Assembly (NCBI GenBank): GCA_030448225.1 | Contig: JAUJNJ010000026.1 | Location: 1-45,124 of the forward strand | Reading direction: 5' to 3' | DNA from: Phycisphaerae bacterium | GTDB taxonomy: Bacteria; Planctomycetota; Phycisphaerae; Tepidisphaerales; Tepidisphaeraceae | DNA length: 45,124 nucleotides | Shown here: positions 9,722 to 18,996 of the stretch, one piece after another | How the letters are laid out: each line of letters starts with the position of its first letter | How positions within the stretch are numbered: the stretch's first letter is position 1 | Made by a program: the position numbers and the translations under genes | Notes under the pieces: generated by a model | Database searches by the model: none | What the model was told of the DNA's origin: nothing | The model's input: the letters and a program-made list of their open reading frames with translations, nothing else

Positions 9722-11068
9722 TCAATACTGCGGCCCGCCGGGGTTCACGTGGTCCTGTTCCAGAGCAGGATCCCGCCGGCCATGCTCTTGACGTCCTTGA
9801 AGCCCTGCTGCTTGAGGATCTTCGAAGTTGAGCGACCGCTGGCCGCTGCGGCAGTGGACGATCACCCGCTCGCCCTCCCGGCCGCGCAGCTCGCCGATCC
9901 GCTGGGCGAGTTGCTGGAGCGGGATCAGTTGAGCACCTTCGATGGCCTGTGATCTGGTGCTCGTTCGGCAGCCGGCAGTCCACGAAGACGAACTTCTCCC
10001 ACTGTCGAGAAGCTGCTTCACCTCCGCGGCGTCACCTCCCACTGCGGGTCGAAGTTGTACCCCGGCGGCAGCCCCCGCTCGTCGAGCGACGGGTCCCGAG
10101 CCGCTTGCGGCTTAACGCGCCGCTCGCGTTGTTCTTCGCGTCAATCACTTCCCTCTGCGTCTCCTCGAGCGACTTCGATCGAGCGCCCGGCGCCCCGCAG
10201 AACTGCTCGTAATCGATCGCCGCGTGATCGTGCGATTCGTCCCGCAGATCGGGCATGACGGGTCGGCCCGCAGCTTGAACGTCTTGAACTCCAGGTCGAG
10301 CGCGCTGAACGTCGTCAGCTTCCCGATCGGCGGGGGTGCCGATGCCGAGGATCAGCTTGATCACCTCGTTCGCCTGGAGCGTGCCGATGATGCCCGGCAG
10401 CACGCCGATCACGCCCCTCGGCGCAGCCTCGGGACGCTGCCCGGGTCCGGCGGCTCGGGGTACATGCAGCGGTAGCACGGGCCGTGCTCGCCGGCAGCGG
10501 GTTGGGCAGGTGGGGCGCGAAGACGGTGACCATCCCCTCGAAGCGGAAGATCGACCGTACACGTTCGGCTTGTTCAGCAGCACGCACGCGTCGCCGACCA
10601 GGTGCCGCGTGGGGAAGTTGTCGGTGCCGTCGATGATGACGTCGTAGTCCTGATGAGGTCCAGGACGTTCGACGCGTTGACGATCAGCTTGTGCTCGACG
10701 ACGTTGCAGTCGGGGTTCACGTCCTTGAGGCGCTTGGCGGCGGCCTTCACCTTGTCCTCGCCGACGCTGCTGACGCCGAACAGGATCTGGCGGTTGAGGT
10801 TCGACGGGCTGACGACGTCGATGTCGACGAGGCCGATCGTGCCGACGCCAGCCGCCGCCAGGTAGAGGCTGATCGGGCAGCCGAGGCCGCCTGCGCCGAT
10901 GCAGAGGATCTTGGCGTTGAGGAGCTTCTTCTGCCCTCAACGCCGACCTCCGGCAGGATGAGGTGGGCGTTTGTAGCGGTTGACCTGCTCAGTGTTGAGC
11001 TGGGTCACGGGGGCCTTGGCGGCGGTCGCGGACGGCGCGTTCGACGGCGGGTTGAGCGTCTGGGTCAT
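9722..11068 (-). CDS. moeB: ThiF/MoeB-type adenylyltransferase with C-terminal rhodanese domain (multiple frameshifts)
   Basis: Activates the C-terminus of a ubiquitin-like sulfur carrier (MoaD/ThiS type) by adenylation; the rhodanese domain can supply sulfur. After about 30 linker residues (MTQTLNPPSNAPS) the E1-like domain starts with YKR. Restored segments are ILCIGAGGLGCPISLYLAAA (nucleotide loop), GLVDIDVVSPSNLNRQILF, DYDVIIDGTDNFPTRHLVGD, GVIGVLPGIIGTLQANEVIK and CPICG, which with an earlier YRCMYPEP fits the zinc site. Then follows AAIDYEQFCGAPG. The rhodanese domain has AEVKQLLDSG, VDCRLPNEHQI, IEGAQLIPLQQLAQRI and the active loop VIVHCRSGQRS with its Cys. The final frame ends DHVNPGGPQY before TGA at 9724. 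At least six frame switches are needed. ThiF or MoeZ are alternative names; partner genes are not in the window. Confidence 0.8.
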
Positions 11069-11122
11069 CGGGATCACCTGATTGTGCGGGGAGCACGTCG
11101 CTGCGTGGCGGGGCGCTGCCAC

Positions 11123-11156
11123 AAAAAAAAAAAACCATGCCCGTCAACTGGCATGG
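11123..11156 (-). terminator. Intrinsic terminator on the minus strand
   Basis: On the minus strand, CCATGCC, an 8-base loop, GGCATGG and then twelve T (the + strand has twelve A at 11123-11134). The 7-bp stem plus uninterrupted T12 is a textbook rho-independent terminator. It lies about 150 bases after the stop of the zinc-ribbon protein gene (11303) and before the start of the MoeB-like gene, so it probably ends transcription coming from the right. Confidence 0.8.
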
Positions 11157-11302
11157 CCCGGTGGCAGAAACGTTCTGTCCACGCTTTAGCAATTTGTGGG
11201 TTTCAAATCCCACGGGCCGCAAGCTGCGAGTCAAATCGCCCCGGGGCACTGCTGGCCCCGAATAAGTTGTCCGTCGAACAGTAATCCTCCCATCGCAGCG
11301 AG

Positions 11303-11848
11303 TCAAGTTGCGCCCGGCGGCGACGTCGGCAGCGGTGCACCCGCGGTCGCCCCACATTCCGGGCAGCGGCCGGGCGAGGCGCGGACGTCGTAGCTGCAGG
11401 CGGTGCATAGGCCGTCGCGGTGGCGGTGGCAAGCCGACGGTTGTCGCGAAACCACGTCGCGGGAAGCATCGCGGAGATCGCCGCGATCAGCCAGTACGAC
11501 ACGTGGAGGTTGACGTGGTCCATCGAGCTTGCCGGGCGCCGTCGGTGAAGCGGCTTCGGTGGACGCCCAGAGTGGGGAAGTTTGCATAAACCCTCGTTCG
11601 GCGAGTGGCTGATCCACTTGGCTGGCCGCGGCTTCCACCCGCCGCGGTGCGCGTTTTGGCTAACCACGAGGGTGCCGTAGTTCGACCGGGCGAACCGCTC
11701 GTAGAGACGACGGCGGGCCTTTGACACTGATCCCGACCAGGTCTCCTCGGAAGTAACTCCGCGCCCACACAGCGCACGCCGCGATGAATATCAGCAGCGA
11801 GAAGGCCGAGCAGAGCGTCATGAGGCGACGGCGGTGCATCCGGCGCAT
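11303..11848 (-). CDS. Membrane protein with C-terminal zinc-ribbon-like CxxC pair, planctomycete family (frameshifted)
   Basis: ATG at 11848 or 11839 opens with RRRLMTLCSAFSLLIFIAAC, an N-terminal membrane segment, then AVWARSYFRGDLVGI. The middle part (YGTLVVSQNAHRGGW, then PAKWISHS) is in another frame. A second hydrophobic segment VSYWLIAAISAMLPATW is followed by Arg-rich residues. The end, DGLCTACSYDVRASPGRCPE with Cys pairs CxxC and CxxC, reads to TGA at 11305. This is the layout of a small planctomycete family in which a two-helix membrane protein ends in a CGYDLRATPxxCPECG-like ribbon; the function is unknown to me. Two or three frame switches lie near 11720, 11580 and 11440. Transcription likely ends at the hairpin near 11140. 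Confidence 0.65.
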
Positions 11849-11903
11849 TCTACCGCGGGCGGCCTCGAGCGACGGAGAAGTAGACCTCACGCAATCGTGC
11901 GAA

Positions 11904-13508
11904 TCACGCGGGGCGGGCGGCGAACATGTCGCGGTAGCGGGCGATGAGCGAGGCGAGGCGGTCGCGGGGTTGGATGGCGTAGAACAGCTCGCGGTCGAAC
12001 AGGTCGCGGTCGGCGTCGTCCTGGCGCTCGGCGGCTTGCGCTACGTTGGGCCCAGTCTTGCAGCGCCGGGGTGGGCGGCGGCGGCGTCGAGGCGGCGTGC
12101 GGTTCGAAGAAGAGGCGGGACCGTTCGGGCGAGCGGGCGGGGCGGCCGCGATCTTGTCGACCATGACGCTCTTCTCGCCGCCGATCACGTTGTGGCGCAG
12201 GCGGTGGCCCTCCTCCTTCACGCAACTCACGCACCAGCGCGGTCGCCCCACCGCTTGCGGAAGTAGAGCGTGGCGGTCGTGACGCAGAAGCGCGGCGGGC
12301 GCCGCTGGAACCCGCGGGCGATGAGGCGGTCGAGCACCTGGTCGTGCTGCCCGCCGCCGATGCCGTGGACGAACCCGTCGGCGAGGAGCAGGCGCAGGAC
12401 GGCCGTCAACGCGCGCGGCGCAGGCGCAGGTTGTTGGGCGCGGAGCCAGCGTTGCAGGTCGCCCGCGGCCCGCCACGCGTCGGCGTGGGGCGGATGACGA
12501 ACGCTTCATCCTCAGCACCGCCGGCGGTGCCACTTTGGTGGCGCCCGGGCGCAGCGATCAACACCCGCCATCGACATGCACATCGGCGCCGACGGCGCGC
12601 AGTGCCCACCCGTCGATGGTGTCGCACGACCGTCGCGTGCGGCGCGATCCGGCCGCCAGGTCGTCGAGCCCAGAACGCACCTCGGCCTCGTCCGCCGCCA
12701 ACTTCCAGGTTCGGCATCGGCCGGCCGGGCGTTCGGATGCGCGCGCGCGCGGTAGTCGTCGATGCGGCGTTGTAGTCGGCGGCGAAGCGGTCGGCGCCCG
12801 CGATGACGTGGTGGGCGAAGACGGTACGGCTCCGAATCGCAAAGCGGTGAGAGCGTCAGCGCACGATGCCGCAGGCCGAGCGACCAGTCGAGCGCGTGCA
12901 GCGCGTTGGTCAGCATCGATGACAGGTGCCAGCGGGGCGCATCGACTCGAGGAGCTCCGTCGCCGTCGGCTCATAGCCCCACGTCGCGGCCGCCCCGCGG
13001 ATGCCGATGAGGTCGTGCAGGTGCGGGCGTCGGCGGGTCGAGCAGACCGCTCCAGGCGGCGGTCCCGAGGCGGGCGTCGTCGGCGAGCGGGGTCCCGCCG
13101 CCGCCGCCCAGCCAGCGGAGGGCGCAGGTGCTTCGGCTCGTCGAGGGTGTCGACCGTGACGTGGCCCGCCCTGGCGCCGACCGCGGTCGCGGCGGCGTCG
13201 ATCAGCGGCGTTCTTCACTGAAACGCCGGGGTGGTGCAGCTCGGTCTGGTGGCCGGTTGCGAGCAGCGCGGTCGTCGGTGTGGCCGACCCAGTGCCGCAG
13301 GCGCCGCGAACCTCGCGCAGCGGGACGCCGGCGATCGTGGCGTCGGTCGTGGCGAGCAGGTCGTGATTAGCGGCGGCGTCGGCGAGCAGGTCGGCGGGTC
13401 GGGCCAGACGAGAACCCCGCCGTCGTCGGCGGGCGCGCTTCCAGTCGGCGTAGCCCTGGGCATCGTCGATCGAGGGCGCGCGGTGCTGAGTGAGGACTCT
13501 GTTCCCAT
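11904..13508 (-). CDS. Hypothetical protein of a BshC-like planctomycete family (multiple frameshifts)
   Basis: Segments in all three minus frames can be joined: SIDDAQGYADWKRARADDGG, GVLVWPDP, LLADAAANHDLLATTDATIA, GVPLREVRGA, then LLATGHQTELHHPGVSVKNA. Next come HLHDLIGIRGAAATWGYEPT, LTNALHALDWSLGLRHRALT, LSPLCDSEPYR and, towards the end, LRLLLADGFVHGIGGGQHDQ and RRPPRFCVTTATLYF. The last segment is LFYAIQPRDRLASLIARYRD. The TGHQxEL...HPGVxxKN motif recalls the nucleotide-binding start of BshC, the cysteine-adding enzyme of bacillithiol synthesis, and the HGIGG motif is typical of this group. I would not claim the BshC reaction. ATG 13508 is tentative because the first frame switch comes within 40 codons. 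It sits downstream of a glycosyltransferase on the same strand. Confidence 0.55.
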
Positions 13509-13838
13509 GCGTGGCAATCCCGGTCCCCGACGCGTCACTCAGCACCGACACGAGGGCACAGCGTAATCGATCGCAGCGAAACCGTCGTTCGGCATTTCAT
13601 AGTTCCCCGGCGGAAGCCATGCGGCTGACGTTGAAAGAGCCAGGGCTTCGCCCAGGAGACCCAACGTGCTCCGTGTGTTGCGGTCGAGGCGATCGTTGCC
13701 GCGACGGTTCGCGACGATTGAAGGGGTTTCGCGAACCGGGATCTGCTCGTGGCACCTGTTTGCAAGGCGTGTGTTCGACCACGGGTTGCAAACCCGCCAC
13801 AAAGGTCGAACCCGCTTGCAGCATTGCTTGGAAGTCGT
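13509..13838. other. Intergenic region with nested palindrome
   Basis: About 330 bases between the glycosyltransferase stop and the BshC-like start. Open frames exist on the minus strand but read as repeat translation (VCNPWSNTRLANRCHE) rather than a protein. The main content is the palindrome at 13773-13811. Confidence 0.4.
13773..13811. repeat. Nested palindrome GTTCGACC ... GGTCGAAC
   Basis: Outer arms GTTCGACC (13773-13780) and GGTCGAAC (13804-13811) enclose an inner hairpin GGGTT-GCA-AACCC (13783-13795). A TTTGCAAGG / CTTGCAG pair extends the symmetry outward. It looks like a dispersed intergenic element. Confidence 0.6.
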
Positions 13839-14590
13839 TCAAAGATCTTCTGCACCAGCAGGGCAAGGCAGCAGCTCCGCCGGTTCCACCGGGCGCTCCA
13901 GTTCGTGGCCCAGCACGGCGATGTAGTGCCGCAGGCGGTTGCCGGCGTCGTCGAACGAGCTCGCCGAAGTGGCCGGCGGTTGGGGTCGTTGTAGATGAGG
14001 CGGACCGGGATCTCCGTCAGCCGCAGGCCGCGCGCGCCATACCTGCGGCCAAAGCTGCATCGGGAACGCGTACCCAGGCTCGGTGAGTTCCAGCGTGCGC
14101 ATCCGCCGACACGCGGTGCGCCTTGTAGCCGCAGAACGCATCGGTGAGGTTGAACGAGAACAGGTCGTTGACGAGTTTGGTGATCGTGCCGTTGATCTTC
14201 CGCCGGTCGCCGGGGGCAGGTCGTCGTCGGTGCGCAGGCTTGGCGTAGCGCGAGCCGCTGATGAGGTCCCACCGGTTCGTCTCGATCTGGCGGACGAACT
14301 CCGGGATCATCGCCGGCTCGTGCTGCTCGTCGCAGTCCATCGTGATGACCCAGTCGTACCCTTCCGCTCGGCGTAGGCGAAGGCGTCGATGAGGCTCTGG
14401 CCGTAACCGCGGTTGGCCGGGTGACGGATCGTGGCCACGTCGGTGCGGCGGGCGAGGATGTTCGGCGCGTCGTCGGTGCTGCCGTCGTCGACGACAGGCA
14501 CGTCGTCGTGGAACGTCTTGACCTTGTCGAGCACCGCGTCGACGTACTTCTGCTCGTTGTGGACCGGGATCGCGATCAACAGCCGCACAT
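13839..14590 (-). CDS. Family 2 glycosyltransferase (frameshifted)
   Basis: Transfers a sugar from an activated donor, probably to a lipid carrier or surface glycan. The N-terminus RLLIAIPVHNEQKYVDAVLD is a standard GT2 start. VDDGSTDDAPNIL carries the first metal/nucleotide Asp, then HPANRGYGQSLIDAFAYAER and, after a frame switch near 14360, MDCDEQHEP (the DxD-like site). Then come IPEFVRQIETNRWDLISGSR, KINGTITKLVNDLFSFNLTD and AFCGYKAHRV, all typical of the dolichyl-phosphate mannose/glucose synthase subgroup. LRLTEIPVRLIYNDPNR and a tail YIAVLGHELERPVEPAELL end at 13839. About 250 codons and at least four frame switches. The first codons are unclear: a GTG at 14588 gives RLLIAIP directly, while an ATG two bases upstream is out of frame. 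Confidence 0.75.
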
Positions 14591-15066
14591 CGACCCCTTC
14601 GTGGTCGGACCCGCGGCTGCCCGCGCGTCCGGTTGGGACGGACCGGGATGCCCCGGCCACTCGTTCAAGCAAGCACGTTCCGAAACGGCGACGGCCTCGA
14701 TCCTCGTGGCCGTCCCGGCGATCATCATGTAGCCGGCGTACGGGCGACGCGACGACGGCGTCTTGGCGACGCCCGGTCCGACTTCGACCCGTCCGCCCCG
14801 CCGTGCAGCGACCCGCGACTCACGACGTCCCGGCGGGACGCGATGGGCACGTCGCAGTCCCTCAGCAAACCGCGTGCGTGCGTGCCGCACGCGCACGACA
14901 CGCGGCCCGGCGGCCGTGGTGATACTAGAAGCGGGTAAAATGCCGGTCAACCGGATCGTGTGGCGTGCGACAGTCAATAGTTGACCGCGCCCCGCCGCGC
15001 CGGTAAAGATGCGGGTCGTCGCGGACCGATAACGCGAAATCGACCCCAACTCGGAGGAACCCCATC
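14591..15066. other. Intergenic region between divergent genes
   Basis: About 475 bases between the minus-strand glycosyltransferase and the plus-strand TPR gene, so both promoters should lie here. The frames present do not look like real protein. The only clear signal is the ribosome binding site GGAGGA at 15053-15058 that serves the TPR gene. Confidence 0.4.
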
Positions 15067-16101
15067 TTGAAGCGGCACAGCCCGCCCGCCCGACGCATAC
15101 GTTGCCGCCGCCGCCGCTCATCCTGCCGTCGCTCCTGCTGTGCGCCCCCGGCGGGTGCGCGCCCCGCCGCCCAATCGGCCGCGGGCACCGGCGGCGGCGT
15201 GAATACCGCCGCCCCGGCGCCGTCCTCGGCGGCGATGACGCAGTACGTCGAGGGGGTTGCGCCTACAACGCGGGCGACACCGACGGCGGTGTCGCTCGTC
15301 GCGGCCACCCAGGCCGACCCCAACCTCATCATGGCCCGCTCGCGCCTCGCCGACCTCTACGTGCAGGAGAAGGACTACCCGGCCGCGATCGAGCAGTACG
15401 AACTGGTGAAGCTCGACCCGTACGCGGCCGACAACCACTACCGCTCGGCGTCGCCCACCACCTCGTGCCGCAGTACCGCAGGCGGCGCGGGCGTACGCGA
15501 AGGCGGTGGCAGCTCGCCCCGAACAACTGGGAGAGCCACATGAACCTCGGGCTGTACATGTCGCTCGAGGAGCACGAGGAGCTGATCGCTGCGGCACGCC
15601 CGCCGGGCGACCGAGCTGGCGCTGCGCGGAACGCGGTCGCCCACGCGAACTTCGGCGTCACGCTCGAGGCGGCCGGCAACCCGCAGGACGCGGAGGCGGC
15701 GTACCGCCAGTCATCTCGCTCGACCCGAAGCCAGGTCGCGACGTACATGAACTACGGCGACCTCGTCCAGCAGAGCTGCGCGCCGACGCCGTGAAGGTGA
15801 TGGAGGCCGCAAGAAGTTCCAGGACAACGCCGCCGTCCGCACCCGCTACGGCGAGGCGGCTCGCCGCCGCCAACCGCGGCGACGGGCGGCCCGACAGTTC
15901 GAGGCGCGCTGAAGGCCGACGCCAGCTTCTACCGCACCCGCCCACAACGCCGTCGCCGACCTCAACATCCGGCAGTACCAGTCGTCCAACAATGCCGACG
16001 ACTCCAAGCTGCACCGCCGCGCTGGCGCGTGGAACCAGAGCCTCAAGATCCGCCCCGAGCAGCCGAAAATCGAGGCGAACGTGAAGGCGTATACGAAGTA
16101 G
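15067..16101 (+). CDS. Exported tetratricopeptide-repeat protein (frameshifted)
   Basis: The start is TTG at 15067, chosen because GGAGGA lies 8 bases upstream and because Lys/Arg residues and a hydrophobic run follow (LILPSLLLCAPGGC in the adjacent frame), a signal peptide and perhaps a lipoprotein start. TPR units follow: VSLVAATQADPNLIMARSRL, ADLYVQEKDYPAAIEQYELV, LAPNNWESHMNLGL, NAVAHANFGVTLEAAGNPQD, AEAAYRQ, VATYMNYGDLVQQS and EANVKAYTK before TAG at 16101. The A/G-Y/F spacing of TPR helices is clear. At least seven frame switches occur between 15100 and 16010. TPR proteins act as scaffolds; no partner can be named. About 345 codons. Confidence 0.7.
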
Positions 16102-16142
16102 CCCGGCAGGCGGCGTACCGAGGAAGTCGATTGGGTTGAACC

Positions 16143-16206
16143 GCCGATGGGGCACCGATCTACCGATGATCCGCCGTTGATCGGTGCGCATCGATGCCCC
16201 ATCGGC
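16143..16206. repeat. Long inverted repeat overlapping the start of the RluA-like gene
   Basis: Left arm GCCGATGGGGCA (16143-16154) and right arm TGCCCCATCGGC (16195-16206) match perfectly over 12 bp, and an inner pair CCGATC (16155-16160) / GATCGG (16179-16184) extends the stem. The ATG proposed for the downstream gene (16194) touches the right arm. It may be a dispersed palindrome, a transcript end for the TPR gene, or a structure affecting translation start; I cannot decide. Confidence 0.65.
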
Positions 16207-16982
16207 TCATTCCGGATTCTGACGCGACGTCTCCATTCCGGCGCCGCCGAGCATCTCCGTGGCTTGGCAAGCACACCCTCTCGATCCTCGCGGGGCGACG
16301 GCTGGGGTCGCCGTCGACAACCCATCCGCCTCGCCACGATCCCGAGCAGACGAGCGTCATCGAGGAACTGCGGCCTGCCGGCCTCGGGCACGGCGGACCC
16401 GCGCGTGCGCGTCGTCCACCGCCTCGACAAGGAGACGAGCGGCGTGCTGCTCTTCGCCCTCGACTCGGCCACCAGCGGCACCTCTCGCACCAGTTCCAGA
16501 ACAAACGATCAGCAAGGAGTACCTCGCGGTCGGTGGGCCGCCCGCCGAGACCGAGGAGGTCGACGCCGCGTCTCGGCCGGCACCCGACCTCGCCGCTGCG
16601 GATGGCCGTCACGAAGCACGGCGGGCGGCGCGCACGGCGTGGCGCGTCGAGCAGGCGTTCCGCCTGTCGCTGCTGCGCGTGTTCCCCAAGACCGGCAAGA
16701 CCCACCAGATCCGCGTGCACCTGAAATCGATCGGCCTGCCGCTGGCGATCGACCTGCTCTACAACGTGCGGGTCGCCGGGCCTGCTGCTCAGCACCTTCA
16801 AGCGCGCGGCTACCGCAGCAAGGGCGACGGCCCGGAGCCGCCTGCTCATCGACCGCCTGACGCTCCACGCCGAGCGACTGCGGTTCGCCTCCCCCGCCGG
16901 CGACGCGGTCGAGGTGGTGTCGCCGCTGCCGAAGGACCTTCGCTCGACGCTCAACATGCTGGCGAAGTACTCGTCGCGATAA
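16194..16982 (+). CDS. RluA-family RNA pseudouridine synthase (frameshifted)
   Basis: Converts uridine to pseudouridine in rRNA or tRNA. The diagnostic motif RVRVVHRLDKETSGVLLFAL has the catalytic Asp in HRLDKETSG. Downstream are KEYLAV, FPKTGKTHQIRVHLKSIGLP (the second conserved RluA block) and LAIDLLYNV. The end is LTLHAERLRFASP with PLPKDLRSTLNMLAKYSSR before TAA at 16982. The N-terminal lysine-proline region is split between frames (LSILAGR and GDGWG). At least five frame switches. ATG 16194 (MPHRLIP) is the best of several starts but has no obvious ribosome binding site and lies in an inverted repeat. The size, about 260 codons, fits a form without an S4 domain. The target uridine cannot be told. 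Confidence 0.8.
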
Positions 16983-17754
16983 GGCCGCGACGCCACGCGG
17001 ATTTCCGTTGCAACGCCGCGACGGCGTGCTAACTTTCGACGACAACTCCAACCCTCCCAACCACAGCGGCGTGGCCACCTCAGGTGGCCACGCCAGCCGT
17101 TCCAGATCACCCGGAATTGGCAATATCTCGGGATCGCTATTCTTGGAACTTTACATTCTCGTCAGAAGCGACGAAGCGACGGAGGCACGCAGCGACGGAG
17201 GGGGAAAGGCCGGATGCTCGCTCGCCCTGCGTCGCTTCGTCGCTTCGTCGCTCTCTGGAAAAGAACGCGCACCCTGCGGTGTCGTCCCAGGACAGCGACG
17301 GATCTCCGCGGTGTTTGCACGGGGCCACCGGGTCCTCGCCGCGAAACGAACCCAACGACCCTGGTTTGACGGACGGTGACGAAAACGAGTCCGGCGTATG
17401 CCGACGTCCCGACCCCGCTTTGAGAGAGCCCGCTCGCTTGCGAGCCGCGTCGAGGTGCGTCCCGAACCGGAATGCGCTACAGGTAGGGGACGGCACCCGC
17501 TCGTAACTCTCGTCGCCGCGCCCGCACCTGCGCATCGAAACGCGGCTAGTAAACGAGCCGACGAAACGGGAACGCGGCGGGTCCTGCTGATGTCCGTTTT
17601 GCAGAACGAACCCACGGGACATTCTGTCGCGTTCGGCCGGAACCGCCCCACCGCGTCGCGCAGGCGAAAGTGCAAAACGAACCCAACGCGGCGCGCCCCG
17701 GTGCCGGCGCCCTCCGCTGGGGAACGGTGGTAGGCCCTCATATATACTCCTGAT
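16983..17754. other. Long intergenic region rich in short repeats
   Basis: About 770 bases without a supported gene. It contains GCGACGAAGCGACG-type sequence around 17166-17205 facing CGTCGCTTCGTCGCTTCGTC around 17231-17255, an imperfect inverted repeat. It also contains three copies of an AACGAACCCAACG motif (17346, 17606 and 17676) of the kind that recurs between genes in planctomycete genomes. A long minus-strand open frame through this region has repeat-like translation and is not a gene. The ATATATACTCCTGATATG just before hemB (17740-17757) is unusually AT-rich and may be promoter DNA. Confidence 0.5.
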
Positions 17755-18740
17755 ATGTCCGAGCCCTTGAACCTGCCCGTCCGCCCCCCGCCTGCGCCGG
17801 CCCGCGATCCGCGGGTTGCTCCAGAGCGTGCGCTCCCGCCGCAGCGACGTGATTGTTCCCGTGTTCGAGGCGATGGGAAGGGCGTCCGGCAGGAGGTGTC
17901 GATGCCCGGCGTCTTCCAGATGTCGGTCGACGTCGCCGCCGGGTGGCTCGCCGAGCGGGCGGGCGAGGGTTCGGGCGTACCTGATCTTCGGCGTTGATCG
18001 ACAAGGCGAGGAAGGACCCGGCCGGGTCGGCCGCCCTCGACGAGGACAACGTCGTCTGCCGCCTGCTCGGGCCATGCGAGCGCGGGTGCCGATGGCCGGC
18101 ATCACCGACCTCTGCTTCTGCGAGTACACCAGCCACGGCCATTGCGGCCCGCTGACGGACGACAACGCGACCGTCCGCAACGACGAGACGTCGCCCGCCT
18201 CGTCTGCCAGGCGATCAACCACGCGGCGGGCCGGGCGCGGAGGTGATCGCCCCCAGCGGCATGATGGACGGCGCCGTCGCCGCGCTGCGAAGCGGCCTCG
18301 ACGCGGCCGGCCACACCGACGTCTCGACCCTCGCCTACTCGGTGAAGTACGCCAGCGCGTTCTACGGCCCCTTCCGCGACGCCGCCGACTCCGCGCCGGC
18401 GTACGGCGACCGGCGCACCTACCAGATGGACCCCGCCCGCGGCCACGACGAGGCGGTCCTCGAGGCGCAACTCGACGTGCAGCAGGGCGCCGACATGGTG
18501 ATGGTGAAGCCGGCCGGCCCCTACCTCGACGTCGTCTCGAAGGTGCGGGCGGCGGTGAACGTGCCGGTCGTCGCCTACCAGGTCAGCGGCGAGTACGCGA
18601 TGCTCGAAGCCGCCGGCCGCAACGGCTGGATCGACCGCGACCGCGCAGCGATGGAGTCGCTCCTGGCGATCAAGCGTGCCGGCGCGGACCTCGTCATCAC
18701 GTACTACGCGGAACTGCTCGCGAAGCTATTGCCAAAGTAG
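17755..18740 (+). CDS. hemB: Delta-aminolevulinic acid dehydratase (porphobilinogen synthase), N-terminal half frameshifted
   Basis: Condenses two 5-aminolevulinate molecules into porphobilinogen, an early step of haem synthesis in the cytosol. ATG 17755 opens [28 protein letters not shown] and YLIFGV follow in shifting frames. The zinc site is complete: [14 protein letters not shown] with its three Cys and a His. From 18243 the frame is intact: [31 protein letters not shown] (active-site Lys), [22 protein letters not shown] (Schiff-base Lys), [18 protein letters not shown] and [14 protein letters not shown] before TAG. About 328 codons, the normal length. Frame switches lie near 17790, 17860, 17980, 18060 and 18210. 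HemC is encoded 13 kb away, so the two do not share an operon. The enzyme looks functional once the indels are corrected. Confidence 0.93.
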
Positions 18741-18802
18741 GAGAAACAACGAGATGCGGGATGGCCGCGGACGTCGCTCGTGGTTTCGCAGGACGACGAA
18801 TA

Positions 18803-18960
18803 ATTGAACCACGGAGACACGGAGGTAGGAGGAGAGAACGCGGATAGAAGATTGAGGAAGGGACGAGGAGGCACCGGTCATCCTGCATTTTCCATCCCCC
18901 ACTATTCCATATTCGTCTTTTTCCTTCCCCTCCGTGTCTCCGTGTCTCCGTGGTTCGATT
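18803..18960. repeat. Hairpin element, CACGGAGACACGG family (copy 1)
   Basis: Left arm near 18803-18826 (TTGAACCACGGAGACACGG) and right arm at 18929-18958 (CCTCCGTGTCTCCGTG, then a further TCTCCGTGGTTCGA) are complementary and separated by about 100 bases. It lies just after hemB. The same arm sequence recurs at 32537-32623 and, with CGCGG replacing CACGG, at 23176-23457 and 29534-29606. Confidence 0.75.
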
Positions 18961-18996
18961 TCCTCTCCCAACGGGCCACACGTAACGCGCGCGGGA

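Noticed and set aside
11196..11213. T-arm-like hairpin GTGGGTTTCAAATCCCAC on the plus strand, possible tRNA
   Set aside because: The loop has one base too many, and no matching acceptor stem, D-arm or anticodon arm could be built from the 80 bases upstream.
17137..18222. 361-codon minus-strand frame across the gap before hemB
   Set aside because: Its translation is repeat-derived in the gap and antisense to hemB beyond it.
4213..18240. Programmed ribosomal frameshifting as explanation for split genes
   Set aside because: Too many sites per gene, in both directions, with no common slippery sequence; indel error is simpler.
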